Of a stretch of DNA of 64,000 nucleotides, positions 13,125 to 27,900 are shown one piece after another. The stretch comes from Synchiropus splendidus (Eukaryota; Chordata; Actinopteri; Syngnathiformes; Callionymidae), in assembly GCF_027744825.2 (NCBI RefSeq), contig NC_071340.1, positions 1,061,501 through 1,125,500 of the forward strand. Direction: 5' to 3'. The notes beneath the pieces were generated by a model. It was not told the DNA's origin. It did no database searches and worked only from the letters and a program-made list of their open reading frames with translations. The translations under genes were made by a program, and so were the position numbers. Each line of letters begins with the position of its first letter. Positions within the stretch are counted from its first letter, which is position 1.

Positions 13125-16100
13125 TTTAACCTCCCACTATAGCAGAAAGGGTCTTTCTAGTAGTTGCACATCAAATCTAAGCTGTCTGAAGTGTTTTTCA
13201 AAAGTTATCAACACTTTTATGTTTGGCGTTCCGAAACCCACCTTATCTCAGGCTGAAAAGCGTTTTTGTGCATTGTGCCATAACTTTTCAGGGAAGCTTC
13301 AGAACATGAAATTTTAACCTCCCACTATAGCAGAAAGGGTCTTTCTAGTAGTTGCACATCAAATCTAAACTGTCTGAAGTGTTTTTCCAAAGTTATCAAC
13401 ACTTTTATGTTTGGCGTTCCGAAACCCACCTTATCTCAGGCTGAAAAGCGTTTTTACGCATTGTGCCATAACTTTTCAGGGAAGCTTCAGAACATGAAAT
13501 TTTAACCTCCCACTATAGCAGAAAGGGTCTTTCTAGTAGGTGCACATCAAATCTAAGCTCTCTGAAGTGTTTTTCGAAAGTTATCAACACTTTTATGTTT
13601 GGCGTTCCGAAACCCACCTTATCTCAGGCTGAAAAGCGTTTTTGTGCATTGTGCCATAACTTTTCAGGAAAGCTTCAGAACATGAAATTTTAACCTCCCA
13701 CTATAGCAGAAAGGGTCTTTCTAGTAGTTGCACATCAAATCTAAACTGTCTGAAGTGTTTTTCCAAAGTTATTAACACTTTTATGTTTGGCGTTCCGAAA
13801 CCCACCTTATCTCAGGCTGAAAAGCGTTTTTGTGCATTGTGCCATAACTTTTCAGGGAAGCTTCAGAACATGAAATTTTAACCTCCCACTATAGCAGAAA
13901 GGGTCTTTCTAGTAGTTGCACATCAAATCTAAACTGTCTGAAGTGTTTTTCCAAAGTTATTAACACTTTTATGTTTGGCGTTCCGAAACCCACCTTATCT
14001 CAGGCTGAAAAGCGTTTTTGTGCATTGTGCCATAACTTTTCAGGGAAGCTTCAGAACATGAAATTTTAACCTCCCACTATAGCAGAAAGGGTCTTTCTAG
14101 TAGTTGCACATCAAATGTAAACTGTCTGAAGTGTTTTTCCAAAGTTATCAACACTTTTATGTTTGGCGTTCCGAAACCCACCTTATCTCAGGCTTAAAAG
14201 CGTTTTTACGCATTGTGCCATAACTTTTCAGGGAAGCTTCAGAACATGAAATTTTAACCTCCCACTATAGCAGAAAGGGTCTTTCTAGTAGGTGCACATC
14301 AAATCTAAGCTGTCTGAAGTGTTTTTCGAAAGTTATCAACACTTTTATGTTTGGCGTTCCGAAACCCACCTTATCTCAGGCTGAAAAGCGTTTTTGTGCA
14401 TTGTGCCATAACTTTTCAGGGAAGCTTCAGAACATGAAATTTTAACCTCCCACTATAGCAGAAAGGGTCTTTCTCGTAGTTGCACATCAAATCTAAGCTG
14501 TCTGAAGTGTTTTTCAAAAGTTATCAACACTTTTATGTTTGGCGTTCCGAAACCCACCTTATCTCAGGCTGAAAAGCGTTTTTGTGCATTGTGCCATAAC
14601 TTTTCAGGAAAGCTTCAGAACATGAAATTTTAACCTCCCACTATAGCAGAAAGGGTCTTTCTAGTAGTTGCACATCAAATCTAAACTGTCTGAAGTGTTT
14701 TTCCAAAGTTATCAACACTTTTATGTTTGGCCTTCCGAAACCCACCTTATCTCAGGCTGAAAAGCGTTTTTGTGCATTGTGCCATAACTTTTCAGGGTAG
14801 CTTCAGAACATGAAATTTTAACCTCCCACTATAGCAGAAAGGGTCTTTCTAGTAGTTGCACATCAAATCTAAGCTGTCTGAAGTGTTTTTCAAAAGTTAT
14901 CAACACTTTTATGTTTGGCGTTCCGAAACCCACCTTATCTCAGGCTGAAAAGCGTTTTTGTGCATTGTGCCATAACTTTTCAGGAAAGCTTCAGAACATG
15001 AAATTTTAACCTCCCACTATAGCAGAAAGGGTCTTTCTAGTAGTTGCACATCAAATCTAAACTGTCTGAAGTGTTTTTCAAAAGTTATCAACACTTTTAT
15101 GTTTGGCGTTCCGAAACCCACCTTATCTCAGGCTGAAAAGCGTTTTTGTGCATTGTGCCATAACTTTTCAGGGAAGCTTCAGAACATGAAATTTTAACCT
15201 CCCACTATAGCAGAAAGGGTCTTTCTAGTAGTTGCACATCAAATCTAAGCTGTCTGAAGTGTTTTTCAAAAGTTATCAACACTTTTATGTTTGGCGTTCC
15301 GAAACCCACCTTATCTCAGGCTGAAAAGCGTTTTTGTGCATTGTGCCATAACTTTTCAGGAAAGCTTCAGAACATGAAATTTTAACCTCCCACTATAGCA
15401 GAAAGGGTCTTTCTAGTAGTTGCACATCAAATCTAAACTGTCTGAAGTGTTTTTCCAAAGTTATCAACACTTTTATGTTTGGCGTTCCGAAACCCACCTT
15501 ATCTCAGGCTGAAAAGCGTTTTTACGCATTGTGCCATAACTTTTCAGGGAAGCTTCAGAACATGAAATTTTAATCTCCCACTATAGCAGAAAGGGTCTTT
15601 CTAGTAGGTGCACATCAAATCTAAGCTCTCTGAAGTGTTTTTCGAAAGTTATCAACACTTTTATGTTTGGCGTTCCGAAACCCACCTTATCTCAGGCTGA
15701 AAAGCGTTTTTGTGCATTGTGCCATAACTTTTCTGGGAAGCTTCAGAACATGAAATTTTAACCTCCCACTATAGCAGAAAGGGTCTTTCTAGTAGTTGCA
15801 CATCAAATCTAAACTGTCTGAAGTGTTTTTCCAAAGTTATCAACACTTTTATGTTTGGCGTTCCGAAACCCACCTTATCTCAGGCTGAAAAGCGTTTTTA
15901 CGCATTGTGCCATAACTTTTCAGGGAAGCTTCAGAACATGAAATTTTAACCTCCCACTATAGCAGAAAGGGTCTTTCTAGTAGGTGCACATCAAATCTAA
16001 GCTGTCTGAAGTGTTTTTCGAAAGTTATCAACACTTTTATGTTTGGCGTTCCGAAACCCACCTTATCTCAGGCTGAAAAGCGTTTTTGTGCATTGTGCCA

Positions 16101-19100
16101 TAACTTTTCAGGGAAGCTTCAGAACATGAAATTTTAACCTCCCACTATAGCAGAAAGGGTCTTTCTAGTAGTTGCACATCAAATCTAAGCTGTCTGAAGT
16201 GTTTTTCAAAAGTTATCAACACTTTTATGTTTGGCGTTCCGAAACCCACCTTATCTCAGGCTGAAAAGCGTTTTTGTGCATTGTGCCATAACTTTTCAGG
16301 GAAGCTTCAGAACATGAAATTTTAACCTCCCACTATAGCAGAAAGGGTCTTTCTAGTAGTTGCACATCAAATCTAAGCTGTCTGAAGTGTTTTTCAAAAG
16401 TTATCAACACTTTTATGTTTGGCGTTCCGAAACCCACCTTATCTCAGGCTGAAAAGCGTTTTTGTGCATTGTGCCATAACTTTTCAGGGAAGCTTCAGAA
16501 CATGAAATTTTAACCTCCCACTATAGCAGAAAGGGTCTTTCTAGTAGTTGCACATCAAATCTAAGCTGTCTGAAGTGTTTTTCCAAAGTTATCAACACTT
16601 TTATGTTTGCCGTTCCGAAACCCACCTTATCTCAGGCTGAAAAGCGTTTTTGTGCATTGTGCCATAACTTTTCAGGAAAGCTTCAGAACATGAAATTTTA
16701 ACCTCCCACTATAGCAGAAAGGGTCTTTCTAGTAGTTGCACATCAAATCTAAACTGTCTGAAGTGTTTTTCCAAAGTTATCAACACTTTTATGTTTGGCG
16801 TTCCGAAACCCACCTTATCTCAGGCTGAAAAGCGTTTTTACGCATTGTGCCATAACTTTTCAGGGAAGCTTCAGAACATGAAATTTTAACCTCCCACTAT
16901 AGCAGAAAGGGTCTTTCTAGTAGGTGCACATCAAATCTAAGTTCTCTGAAGTGTTTTTCGAAAGTTATCAACACTTTTATGTTTGGCGTTCCGAAACCCA
17001 CCTTATCTCAGGCTGAAAAGCGTTTTTGTGCATTGTGCCATAACTTTTCAGGAAAGCTTCAGAACATGAAATTTTAACCTCCGACTATAGCAGAAAGGGT
17101 CTTTCTAGTAGTTGCACATCAAATCTAAACTGTCTGAAGTGTTTTTCCAAAGTTATCAACACTTTTATGTTTGGCCTTCCGAAACCCACCTTATCTCAGG
17201 CTGAAAAGCGTTTTTGTGCATTGTGCCATAACTTTTCAGGGTAGCTTCAGAACATGAAATTTTAACCTCCCACTATAGCAGAAAGGGTCTTTCTAGTAGT
17301 TGCACATCAAATCTAAGCTGTCTGAAGTGTTTTTCCAAAGTTATCAACACTTTTATGTTTGGCGTTCCGAAACCCACCTTATCTCAGGCTGAAAAGCGTT
17401 TTTACGCATTGTGCCATAACTTTTCAGGGAAGCTTCAGAACATGAAATTTTAACCTCCCACTATAGCAGAAAGGGTCTTTCTAGTAGGTGCACATCAAAT
17501 CTAAGCTCTCTGAAGTGTTTTTCGAAAGTTATCAACACTTTTATGTTTGGCGTTCCGAAACCCACCTTATCTCAGGCTGAAAAGCGTTTTTGTGCATTGT
17601 GCCATAACTTTTCAGGGAAGCTTCAGAACATGAAATTTTAACCTCCCACTATAGCAGAAAGGGTCTTTCTAGTAGGTGCACATCAAATCTAAGCTCTCTG
17701 AAGTGTTTTTCGAAAGTTATCAACACTTTTATGTTTGGCGTTCCGAAACCCACCTTATCTCAGGCTGAAAAGCGTTTTTGTGCATTGTGCCATAACTTTT
17801 CAGGGAAGCTTCAGAACATGAAATTTTAACCTCCCACTATAGCAGAAAGGGTCTTTCTAGTAGTTGCACATCAAATCTAAGCTGTCTGAAGTGTTTTTCA
17901 AAAGTTATCAACACTTTTATGTTTGCCGTTCCGAAACCCACCTTATCTCAGGCTGAAAAGCGTTTTTGTGCATTGTGCCATAACTTTTCAGGGAAGCTTC
18001 AGAACATGAAATTTTAACCTCCCACTATAGCAGAAAGGGTCTTTCTAGTAGTTGCACATCAAATCTAAACTGTCTGAAGTGTTTTTCCAAAGTTATCAAC
18101 ACTTTTATGTTTGGCGTTCCGAAACCCACCTTATCTCAGGCTGAAAAGCGTTTTTACGCATTGTGCCATAACTTTTCAGGGAAGCTTCAGAACATGAAAT
18201 TTTAACCTCCCACTATAGCAGAAAGGGTCTTTCTAGTAGGTGCACATCAAATCTAAGCTCTCTGAAGTGTTTTTCGAAAGTTATCAACACTTTTATGTTT
18301 GGCGTTCCGAAACCCACCTTATCTCAGGCTGAAAAGCGTTTTTGTGCATTGGGCCATAACTTTTCAGGAAAGCTTCAGAACATGAAATTTTAACCTCCCA
18401 CTATAGCAGAAAGGGTCTTTCTAGTAGTTGCACATCAAATCTAAACTGTCTGAAGTGTTTTTCCAAAGTTATTAACACTTTTATGTTTGGCGTTCCGAAA
18501 CCCACCTTATCTCAGGCTGAAAAGCGTTTTTGTGCATTGTGCCATAACTTTTCAGGGAAGCTTCAGAACATGAAATTTTAACCTCCCACTATAGCAGAAA
18601 GGGTCTTTCTAGTAGTTGCACATCAAATCTAAACTGTCTGAAGTGTTTTTCCAAAGTTATTAACACTTTTATGTTTGGCGTTCCGAAACCCACCTTATCT
18701 CAGGCTGAAAAGCGTTTTTGTGCATTGTGCCATAACTTTTCAGGGAAGCTTCAGAACATGAAATTTTAACCTCCCACTATAGCAGAAAGGGTCTTTCTAG
18801 TAGTTGCACATCAAATGTTAACTGTCTGAAGTGTTTTTCCAAAGTTATCAACACTTTTATGTTTGGCGTTCCGAAACCCACCTTATCTCAGGCTGAAAAG
18901 CGTTTTTACGCATTGTGCCATAACTTTTCAGGGAAGCTTCAGAACATGAAATTTTAACCTCCCACTATAGCAGAAAGGGTCTTTCTAGTAGGTGCACATC
19001 AAATCTAAGCTGTCTGAAGTGTTTTTCGAAAGTTATCAACACTTTTATGTTTGGCGTTCCGAAACCCACCTTATCTCAGGCTGAAAAGCGTTTTTGTGCA

Positions 19101-20080
19101 TTGTGCCATAACTTTTCAGGGAAGCTTCAGAACATGAAATTTTAACCTCCCACTATAGCAGAAAGGGTCTTTCTCGTAGTTGCACATCAAATCTAAGCTG
19201 TCTGAAGTGTTTTTCAAAAGTTATCAACACTTTTATGTTTGGCGTTCCGAAACCCACCTTATCTCAGGCTGAAAAGCGTTTTTGTGCATTGTGCCATAAC
19301 TTTTCAGGAAAGCTTCAGAACATGAAATTTTAACCTCCCACTATAGCAGAAAGGGTCTTTCTAGTAGTTGCACATCAAATCTAAACTGTCTGAAGTGTTT
19401 TTCCAAAGTTATCAACACTTTTATGTTTGGCCTTCCGAAACCCACCTTATCTCAGGCTGAAAAGCGTTTTTGTGCATTGTGCCATAACTTTTCAGGGTAG
19501 CTTCAGAACATGAAATTTTAACCTCCCACTATAGCAGAAAGGGTCTTTCTAGTAGTTGCACATCAAATCTAAGCTGTCTGAAGTGTTTTTCAAAAGTTAT
19601 CAACACTTTTATGTTTGGCGTTCCGAAACCCACCTTATCTCAGGCTGAAAAGCGTTTTTGTGCATTGTGCCATAACTTTTCAGGAAAGCTTCAGAACATG
19701 AAATTTTAACCTCCCACTATAGCAGAAAGGGTCTTTCTAGTAGTTGCACATCAAATCTAAACTGTCTGAAGTGTTTTTCCAAAGTTATCAACACTTTTAT
19801 GTTTGGCGTTCCGAAACCCACCTTATCTCAGGCTGAAAAGCGTTTTTGTGCATTGTGCCATAACTTTTCAGGGAAGCTTCAGAACATGAAATTTTAACCT
19901 CCCACTATAGCAGAAAGGGTCTTTCTAGTAGTTGCACATCAAATCTAAGCTGTCTGAAGTGTTTTTCAAAAGTTATCAACACTTTTATGTTTGGCGTTCC
20001 GAAACCCACCTTATCTCAGGCTGAAAAGCGTTTTTGTGCATTGTGCCATAACTTTTCAGGAAAGCTTCAGAACATGAAAT
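13125..20080. repeat. 12-monomer block repeated at 25-monomer spacing (4700 bp)
   Basis: Block 13125-15380 matches block 17825-20080 at a constant offset of 4700 bp. Shared rare markers are TTCTCGTAG (14471/19171), CAAATGT in place of CAAATCT (near 14114/18814), GGCCTTCC (14729/19429) and the GGGTAGCTTC change shortly after it. The GGCCTTCC/GGGTAG monomer also has a copy at 17173, only 13 monomers from the first, so a smaller unit is nested inside. The stretch 15381-17824 between the blocks and 11057-13124 before them are satellite monomers in mixed order. Confidence 0.75.
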
Positions 20081-21960
20081 TTTAACCTCCCACTATAGCA
20101 GAAAGGGTCTTTCTAGTAGGTGCACATCAAATCTAAGCTCTCTGAAGTGTTTTTCGAAAGTTATCAACACTTTTATGTTTGGCGTTCCGAAACCCACCTT
20201 ATCTCAGGCTGAAAAGCGTTTTTGTGCATTGTGCCATAACTTTTCAGGAAAGCTTCAGAACATGAAATTTTAACCTCCCACTATAGCAGAAAGTGTCTTT
20301 CTAGTAGTTGCACATCAAATCTAAACTGTCTGAAGTGTTTTTCCAAAGTTATCAACACTTTTATGTTTGGCGTTCCGAAACCCACCTTATCTCAGGCTGA
20401 AAAGCGTTTTTGTGCATTGTGCCATAACTTTTCAGGGTAGCTTCAGAACATGAAATTTTAACCTCCCACTATAGCAGAAAGGGTCTTTCTAGTAGTTGCA
20501 CATCAAATCTAAGCTGTCTGAAGTGTTTTTCAAAAGTTATCAACACTTTTATGTTTGGCGTTCCGAAACCCACCTTATCTCAGGCTGAAAAGTGTTTTTG
20601 TGCATTGTGCCATAACTTTTCAGGAAAGCTTCAGAACATGAAATTTTAACCTCCCACTATAGCAGAAAGGGTCTTTCTAGTAGTTGCACATCAAATCTAA
20701 ACTGTCTGAAGTGTTTTTCCAAAGTTATCAACACTTTTATGTTTGGCGTTCCGAAACCCACCTTATCTCAGGCTGAAAAGCGTTTTTACGCATTGTGCCA
20801 TAACTTTTCAGGGAAGCTTCAGAACATGAAATTTTAACCTCCCACTATAGCAGAAAGGGTCTTTCTAGTAGGTGCACATCAAATCTAAGCTCTCTGAAGT
20901 GTTTTTCGAAAGTTATCAACACTTTTATGTTTGGCGTTCCGAAACCCACCTTATCTCAGGCTGAAAAGCGTTTTTGTGCATTGTGCCATAACTTTTCAGG
21001 AAAGCTTCAGAACATGAAATTTTAACCTCCCACTATAGCAGAAAGTGTCTTTCTAGTAGTTGCACATCAAATCTAAACTGTCTGAAGTGTTTTTCCAAAG
21101 TTATCAACACTTTTATGTTTGGCGTTCCGAAACCCACCTTATCTCAGGCTGAAAAGCGTTTTTGTGCATTGTGCCATAACTTTTCAGGAAAGCTTCAGAA
21201 CATGAAATTTTAACCTCCCACTATAGCAGAAAGGGTCTTTCTAGTAGTTGCACATCAAATCTAAACGGTCTGAAGTGTTTTTCCAAAGTTATCAACACTT
21301 TTATGTTTGGCGTTCCGAAACCCACCTTATCTCAGGCTGAAAAGCGTTTTTGTGCATTGTGCCATAACTTTTCAGGGAAGCTTCAGAACATGAAATTTTA
21401 ACCTCCCACTGTAGCAGAAATGGTCTTTCTAGTAGTTGCACATCAAATCTAAGCTGTCTGAAGTGTTTTTCAAAAGTTATCAACACTTTTATGTTTGGCG
21501 TTCCGAAACCCACCTTATCTCAGGCTGAAAAGCGTTTTTGAGCATTGTGCCATAACTTTTCAGGAAAGCTTCAGAACATGAAATTTTAACCTCCCACTAT
21601 AGCAGAAAGGGTCTTTCTAGTAGTTGCACATCAAATCTAAACTGTCTGAAGTGTTTTTCCAAAGTTATCAACACTTTTATGTTTGGCGTTCCGAAACCCA
21701 CCTTATCTCAGGCTGAAAAGCGTTTTTGTGCATTGTGCCATAACTTTTCAGGGAAGCTTCAGAACATGAAATTTTAACCTCCCACTGTAGCAGAAAGGGT
21801 CTTTCTAGTAGTTGCACATCAAATCTAAGCTGTCTGAAGTGTTTTTCAAAAGTTATCAACACTTTTATGTTTGGCGTTCCGAAACCCACCTTATCTCAGG
21901 CTGAAAAGCGTTTTTGAGCATTGTGCCATAACTTTTCAGGAAAGCTTCAGAACATGAAAT

Positions 21961-24900
21961 TTTAACCTCCCACTATAGCAGAAAGGGTCTTTCTAGTAGT
22001 TGCACATCAAATTTAAACTGTCTGAAGTGTTTTTCCAAAGTAATCAACACTTTTATGTTTGGCGTTCCGAAACCCACCTTATCTCAGGCTGAAAAGCGTT
22101 TTTACGCATTGTGCCATAACTTTTCAGGGAAGCTTCAGAACATGAAATTTTAACCTCCCACTATAGCAGAAAGGGTCTTTCTAGTAGGTGCACATCAAAT
22201 CTAAGCTCTCTGAAGTGTTTTCCGAAAGTTATCAACACTTTTATGTTTGGCGTTCCGAAACCCACCTTATCTGAGGCTGAAAAGCGTTTTTGTGCATTGT
22301 GCCATAACTTTTCAGGGAAGCTTCAGAACATGAAATTTTAACCTCCCACTATAGCAGAAAGGGTCTTTCTAGTAGTTGCACATCAAATCTAAACTGTCTG
22401 AAGTGTTTTTCCAAAGTTATTAACACTTTTATGTTTGGCGTTCCGAAACCCACCTTATCTCAGGCTGAAAAGCGTTTTTGTGCATTGTGCCATAACTTTT
22501 CAGGAAAGCTTCAGAACATGAAATTTTAACCTCCCACTATAGCAGAAAGGATCTTTCTAGTAGTTGCACATCAAATCTAAACTGTCTGAAGTGTTTTTCC
22601 AAAGTTATCAACACTTTTATGTTTGGCGTTCCGAAACCCACCTTATCTCAGGCTGAAAAGCGTTTTTACGCATTGTGCCATAACTTTTCAGGGAAGCTTC
22701 AGAACATGAAATTTTAACCTCCCACTATAGCAGAAAGGGTCTTTCTAGTAGGTGCACATCAAATCTAAGCTCTCTGAAGTGTTTTTCGAAAGTTATCAAC
22801 ACTTTTATGTTTGGCGTTCCGAAACCCACCTTATCTCAGGCTGAAAAGCGTTTTTGTGCATTGTGCCATAACTTTTCAGGGAAGCTTCAGAACATGAAAT
22901 TTTAACCTCCCACTATAGCAGAAAGGGTCTTTCTAGTAGTTGCACATCAAATCTAAGCTGTCTGAAGTATTTTTCAAAAGTTATCAACACTTTTATGTTT
23001 GGCGTTCCGAAACCCACCTTATCTCAGGCTGAAAAGCGTTTTTGTGCATTGTGCCATAACTTTTCAGGAAAGCTTCAGAACATGACATTTTAACCTCCCA
23101 CTATAGCAGAAAGGGTCTTTCTAGTAGTTGCACATCAAATCTAAACTGTCTGAAGTGTTTTTCCAAAGTTATCAACACTTTTATGTTTGGCGTTCCGAAA
23201 CCCACCTTATCTCAGGCTGAAAAGCGTTTTTACGCATTGTGCCATAACTTTTCAGGGAAGCTTCAGAACATGAAATTTTAACCTCCCACTATAGCAGAAA
23301 GGGTCTTTCTAGTAGGTGCACATCAAATCTAAGCTCTCTGAAGTGTTTTTCGAAAGTTATCAACACTTTTATGTTTGGCGTTCCGAAACCCACCTTATCT
23401 CAGGCTGAAAAGCGTTTTTGTGCATTGTGCCATAACTTTTCAGGAAAGCTTCAGAACATGAAATTTTAACCTCCCACTATAGCAGAAAGGGTCTTTCTAG
23501 TAGTTGCACATCAAATCTAAACTGTCTGAAGTGTTTTTCCAAAGTTATCAACACTTTTATGTTTGGCGTTCCGAAACCCACCTTATCTCAGGCTGAAAAG
23601 CGTTTTTACGCATTGTGCCATAACTTTTCAGGGAAGCTTCAGAACATGAAATTTTAACATCCCACTATAGCAGAAAGGGTCTTTCTAGTAGGTGCACATC
23701 AAATCTAAGCTCTCTGAAGTGTTTTTCGAAAGTTATCAACACTTTTATGTTTGGCGTTCCGAAACCCACCTTATCTCAGGCTGAAAAGCGTTTTTACGCA
23801 TTGTGCCATAACTTTTCAGGGAAGCTTCAGAACATGAAATTTTAACCTCCCACTATAGCAGAAAGGGTCTTTCTAGTAGGTGCACATCAAATCTAAGCTC
23901 TCTGAAGTGTTTTTCGAAAGTTATCAACACTTTTATGTTTGGCGTTCCGAAACCCACCTTATCTCAGGCTGAAAAGCGTTTTTGTGCATTGTGCCATAAC
24001 TTTTCAGGAAAGCTTCAGAACATGAAATTTTAACCTCCCACTATACCAGAAAGGGTCTTTCTAGTAGGTGCACATCAAATGTAAGCTGTCTTAAGTGTTT
24101 TTCGAAAGTTATCAACACTTTTATGTTTGGCGTTCCGAAACCCACCTTATCTCAGGCTGAAAAGCGTTTTTGTGCATTGTGCCATAACTTTTCAGGGGAA
24201 GCTTCAGAACATGAAATTTTAACCTCCCACTATAGCAGAAAGGGTCTTTCTAGTAGTTGCACATCAAATCTAAGCTGTCTGAAGTGTTTTTCTAAAGTTA
24301 TCAACACTTTTATGTTTGGCGTTCCGAAACCCACCTTATCTCAGGCTGAAAAGCGTTTTTGTGCATTGTGCCATAACTTTTCAGGGAAGCTTCAGAACAT
24401 GAAATTTTAACCTCCCACTGTAGCAGAAAGGGTCTTTCTAGTAGTTGCACATCAAATCTAAGCTGTCTGAAGTGTTTTTCAAAAGTTATCAACACTTTTA
24501 TGTTTGGCGTTCCGAAACCCACCTTATCTCAGGCTGAAAAGCGTTTTTGTGCATTGTGCCATAACTTTTCAGGAAAGCTTCAGAACATGAAATTTTAACC
24601 TCCCACTATAGCAGAAAGGGTCTTTCTAGTAGTTGCACATCAAATCTAAACTGTCTGAAGTGTTTTTCCAAAGTTATCAACACTTTTATGTTTGGCGTTC
24701 CGAAACCCACCTTATCTCAGGCTGAAAAGCGTTTTTACGCATTGTGCCATAACTTTTCAGGGAAGCTTCAGAACATGAAATTTTAATCTCCCACTATAGC
24801 AGAAAGGGTCTTTCTCGTAGGTGCACATCAAATCTAAGCTCTCTGAAGTGTTTTTCGAAAGTTATCAACACTTTTATGTTTGGCGTTCCGAAACCCACCT

Positions 24901-27900
24901 TATCTCAGGCTGAAAAGCGTTTTTGTGCATTGTGCCATAACTTTTCAGGGAAGCTTCAGAACATGAAATTTTAACCTCCCACTATAGCAGAAAGGGTCTT
25001 TCTAGTAGTTGCACATCAAATCTAAACTGTCTGAAGTGTTTTTCCAAAGTTATCAACACTTTTATGTTTGGCGTTCCGAAACCCACCTTATCTCAGGCTG
25101 AAAAGCGTTTTTGTGCATTGTGCCATAACTTTTCAGGGAAGCTTCAGAACATGAAATTTTAACCTCCCACTATAGCAGAAAGGGTCTTTCTAGTAGGTGC
25201 ACATCAAATCTAAGCTCTCTGAAGTGTTTTTCGAAAGTTATCAACACTTTTATGTTTGGCGTTCCGAAACCCACCTTATCTCAGGCTGAAAAGCGTTTTT
25301 GTGCATTGTGCCATAACTTTTCAGGAAAGCTTCAGAACATGAAATTTTAACCTCCCACTATAGCAGAAAGGGTCTTTCTAGTAGTTGCACATCAAATCTA
25401 AACTGTCTGAAGTGTTTTTCCAAAGTTATCAACACTTTTATGTTTGGCGTTCCGAAACCCACCTTATCTCAGGCTGAAAAGCGTTTTTACGCATTGTGCC
25501 ATAACTTTTCAGGGAAGCTTCAGAACATGAAATTTTAACCACCCACTATAGCAGAAAGGGTCTTTCTAGTAGGTGCACATCAAATCTAAGCTCTCTGAAG
25601 TGTTTTTCGAAAGTTATCAACACTTTTATGTTTGGCGTTCCGAAACCCACCTTATCTCAGGCTGAAAAGCGTTTTTGTGCATTGTGCCATAACTTTTCAG
25701 GAAAGCTTCAGAACATGAAATTTTAACCTCCCACTATAGCAGAAAGTGTCTTTCTAGTAGTTGCACATCAAATCTAAGCTGTCTGAAGTGTTTTTCTAAA
25801 GTTATCAACACTTTTATGTTTGGCGTTCCGAAACCCACCTTATCTCAGGCTGAAAAGCGTTTTTGTGCATTGTGCCATAACTTTTCAGGAAAGCTTCAGA
25901 ACATGAAATTTTAACCTCCCACTATAGCAGAAAGGGTCTTTCTAGTAGTTGCACATCAAATCCAAACTGTCTGAAGTGTTTTTCCAAAGTTATCAACACT
26001 TTTATGTTTGGCGTTCCGAAACCCACCTTATCTCAGGCTGAAAAGCGTTTTTACGCATTGTGCCATAACTTTTCAGGGAAGCTTCAGAACATGAAATTTT
26101 AGCCTCCCACTATAGCAGAAAGGGTCTTTCTAGTAGGTGCACATCAAATCTAAGCTCTCTGAAGTGTTTTTCGAAAGTTATCAACACTTTTATGTTTGGC
26201 GTTCCGAAACCCACCTTATCTCAGGCTGAAAAGCGTTTTTGTGCATTGTGCCATAACTTTTCAGGGAAGCTTCAGAACATGAAATTTTAACCTCCCACTA
26301 TAGCAGAAAGGGTCTTTCTAGTAGTTGCACATCAAATCTAAACTGTCTGAAGTGTTTTTCCAAAGTTATTAACACTTTTATGTTTGGCGTTCGGAAACCC
26401 ACCTTATCTCAGGCTGAAAAGCGTTTTTGTGCATTGTGCCATAACTTTTCAGGGAAGCTTCAGAACATGAAATTTTAACCTCCCACTATAGCAGAAAGGG
26501 TCTTTCTAGTAGTTGCACATCAAATCTAAGCTGTCTGAAGTGTTTTTCAAAAGTTATCAACACTTTTATGTTTGGCGTTCCGAAACCCACCTTATCTCAG
26601 GCTGAAAAGCGTTTTTGTGCATTGTGCCATAACTTTTCAGGAAAGCTTCAGAACATGAAATTTTAACCTCCCACTATAGCAGAAAGGGTCTTTCTAGTAG
26701 TTGCACATCAAATCTAAACTGTCTGAAGTGTTTTTCCAAAGTTATCAACACTTTTATGTTTGGCGTTCCGAAACCCACCTTATCTCAGGCTGAAAAGCGT
26801 TTTTACGCATTGTGCCATAACTTTTCAGGGAAGCTTCAGAACATGAAATTTTAACCTCCCACTATAGCAGAAAGGGTCTTTCTAGTAGGTGCACATCAAA
26901 TCTAAGCTCTCTGAAGTGTTTTTCGAAAGTTATCAACACTTTTATGTTTGGCGTTCCGAAACCCACCTTATCTCAGGCTGAAAAGCGTTTTTGTGCATTG
27001 TGCCATAACTTTTCAGGGAAGCTTCAGAACATGAAATTTTAACCTCCCACTGTAGCAGAAAGGGTCTTTCTAGTAGTTGCACATCAAATCTAAGCTGTCT
27101 GAAGTGTTTTTCAAAAGTTATCAACACTTTTATGTTTGGCGTTCCGAAACCCACCTTATCTCAGGCTGAAAAGCGTTTTTGTGCATTGTGCCATAACTTT
27201 TCAGGAAAGCTTCAGAACATGAAATTTTAACCTCCCACTATAGCAGAAAGGGTCTTTCTAGTAGTTGCACATCAAATCTAAACTGTCTGAAGTGTTTTTC
27301 CAAAGTTATCAACACTTTTATGTTTGGCGTTCCGAAACCCACCTTATCTCAGGCTGAAAAGCGTTTTTACGCATTGTGCCATAACTTTTCAGGGAAGCTT
27401 CAGAACATGAAATTTTAATCTCCCACTATAGCAGAAAGGGTCTTTCTAGTAGGCGCACATCAAATCTAAGCTCTCTGAAGTGTTTTTCGAAAGTTATCAA
27501 CACTTTTATGTTTGGCGTTCCGAAACCCACCTTATCTCAGGCTGAAAAGCGTTTTTGTGCATTGTGCCATAACTTTTCAGGGAAGCTTCAGAACATGAAA
27601 TTTTAACCTCCCACTATAGCAGAAAGGGTCTTTCTAGTAGTTGCACATCAAATCTAAACTGTCTGAAGTGTTTTTCCAAAGTTATCAACACTTTTATGTT
27701 TGGCGTTCCGAAACCCACCTTATCTCAGGCTGAAAAGCGTTTTTGTGCATTGTGCCATAACTTTTCAGGGAAGCTTCAGAACATGAAATTTTAACCTCCC
27801 ACTATAGCAGAAAGGGTCTTTCTAGTAGGTGCACATCAAATCTAAGCTCTCTGAAGTGTTTTTCGAAAGTTATCAACACTTTTATGTTTGGCGTTCCGAA

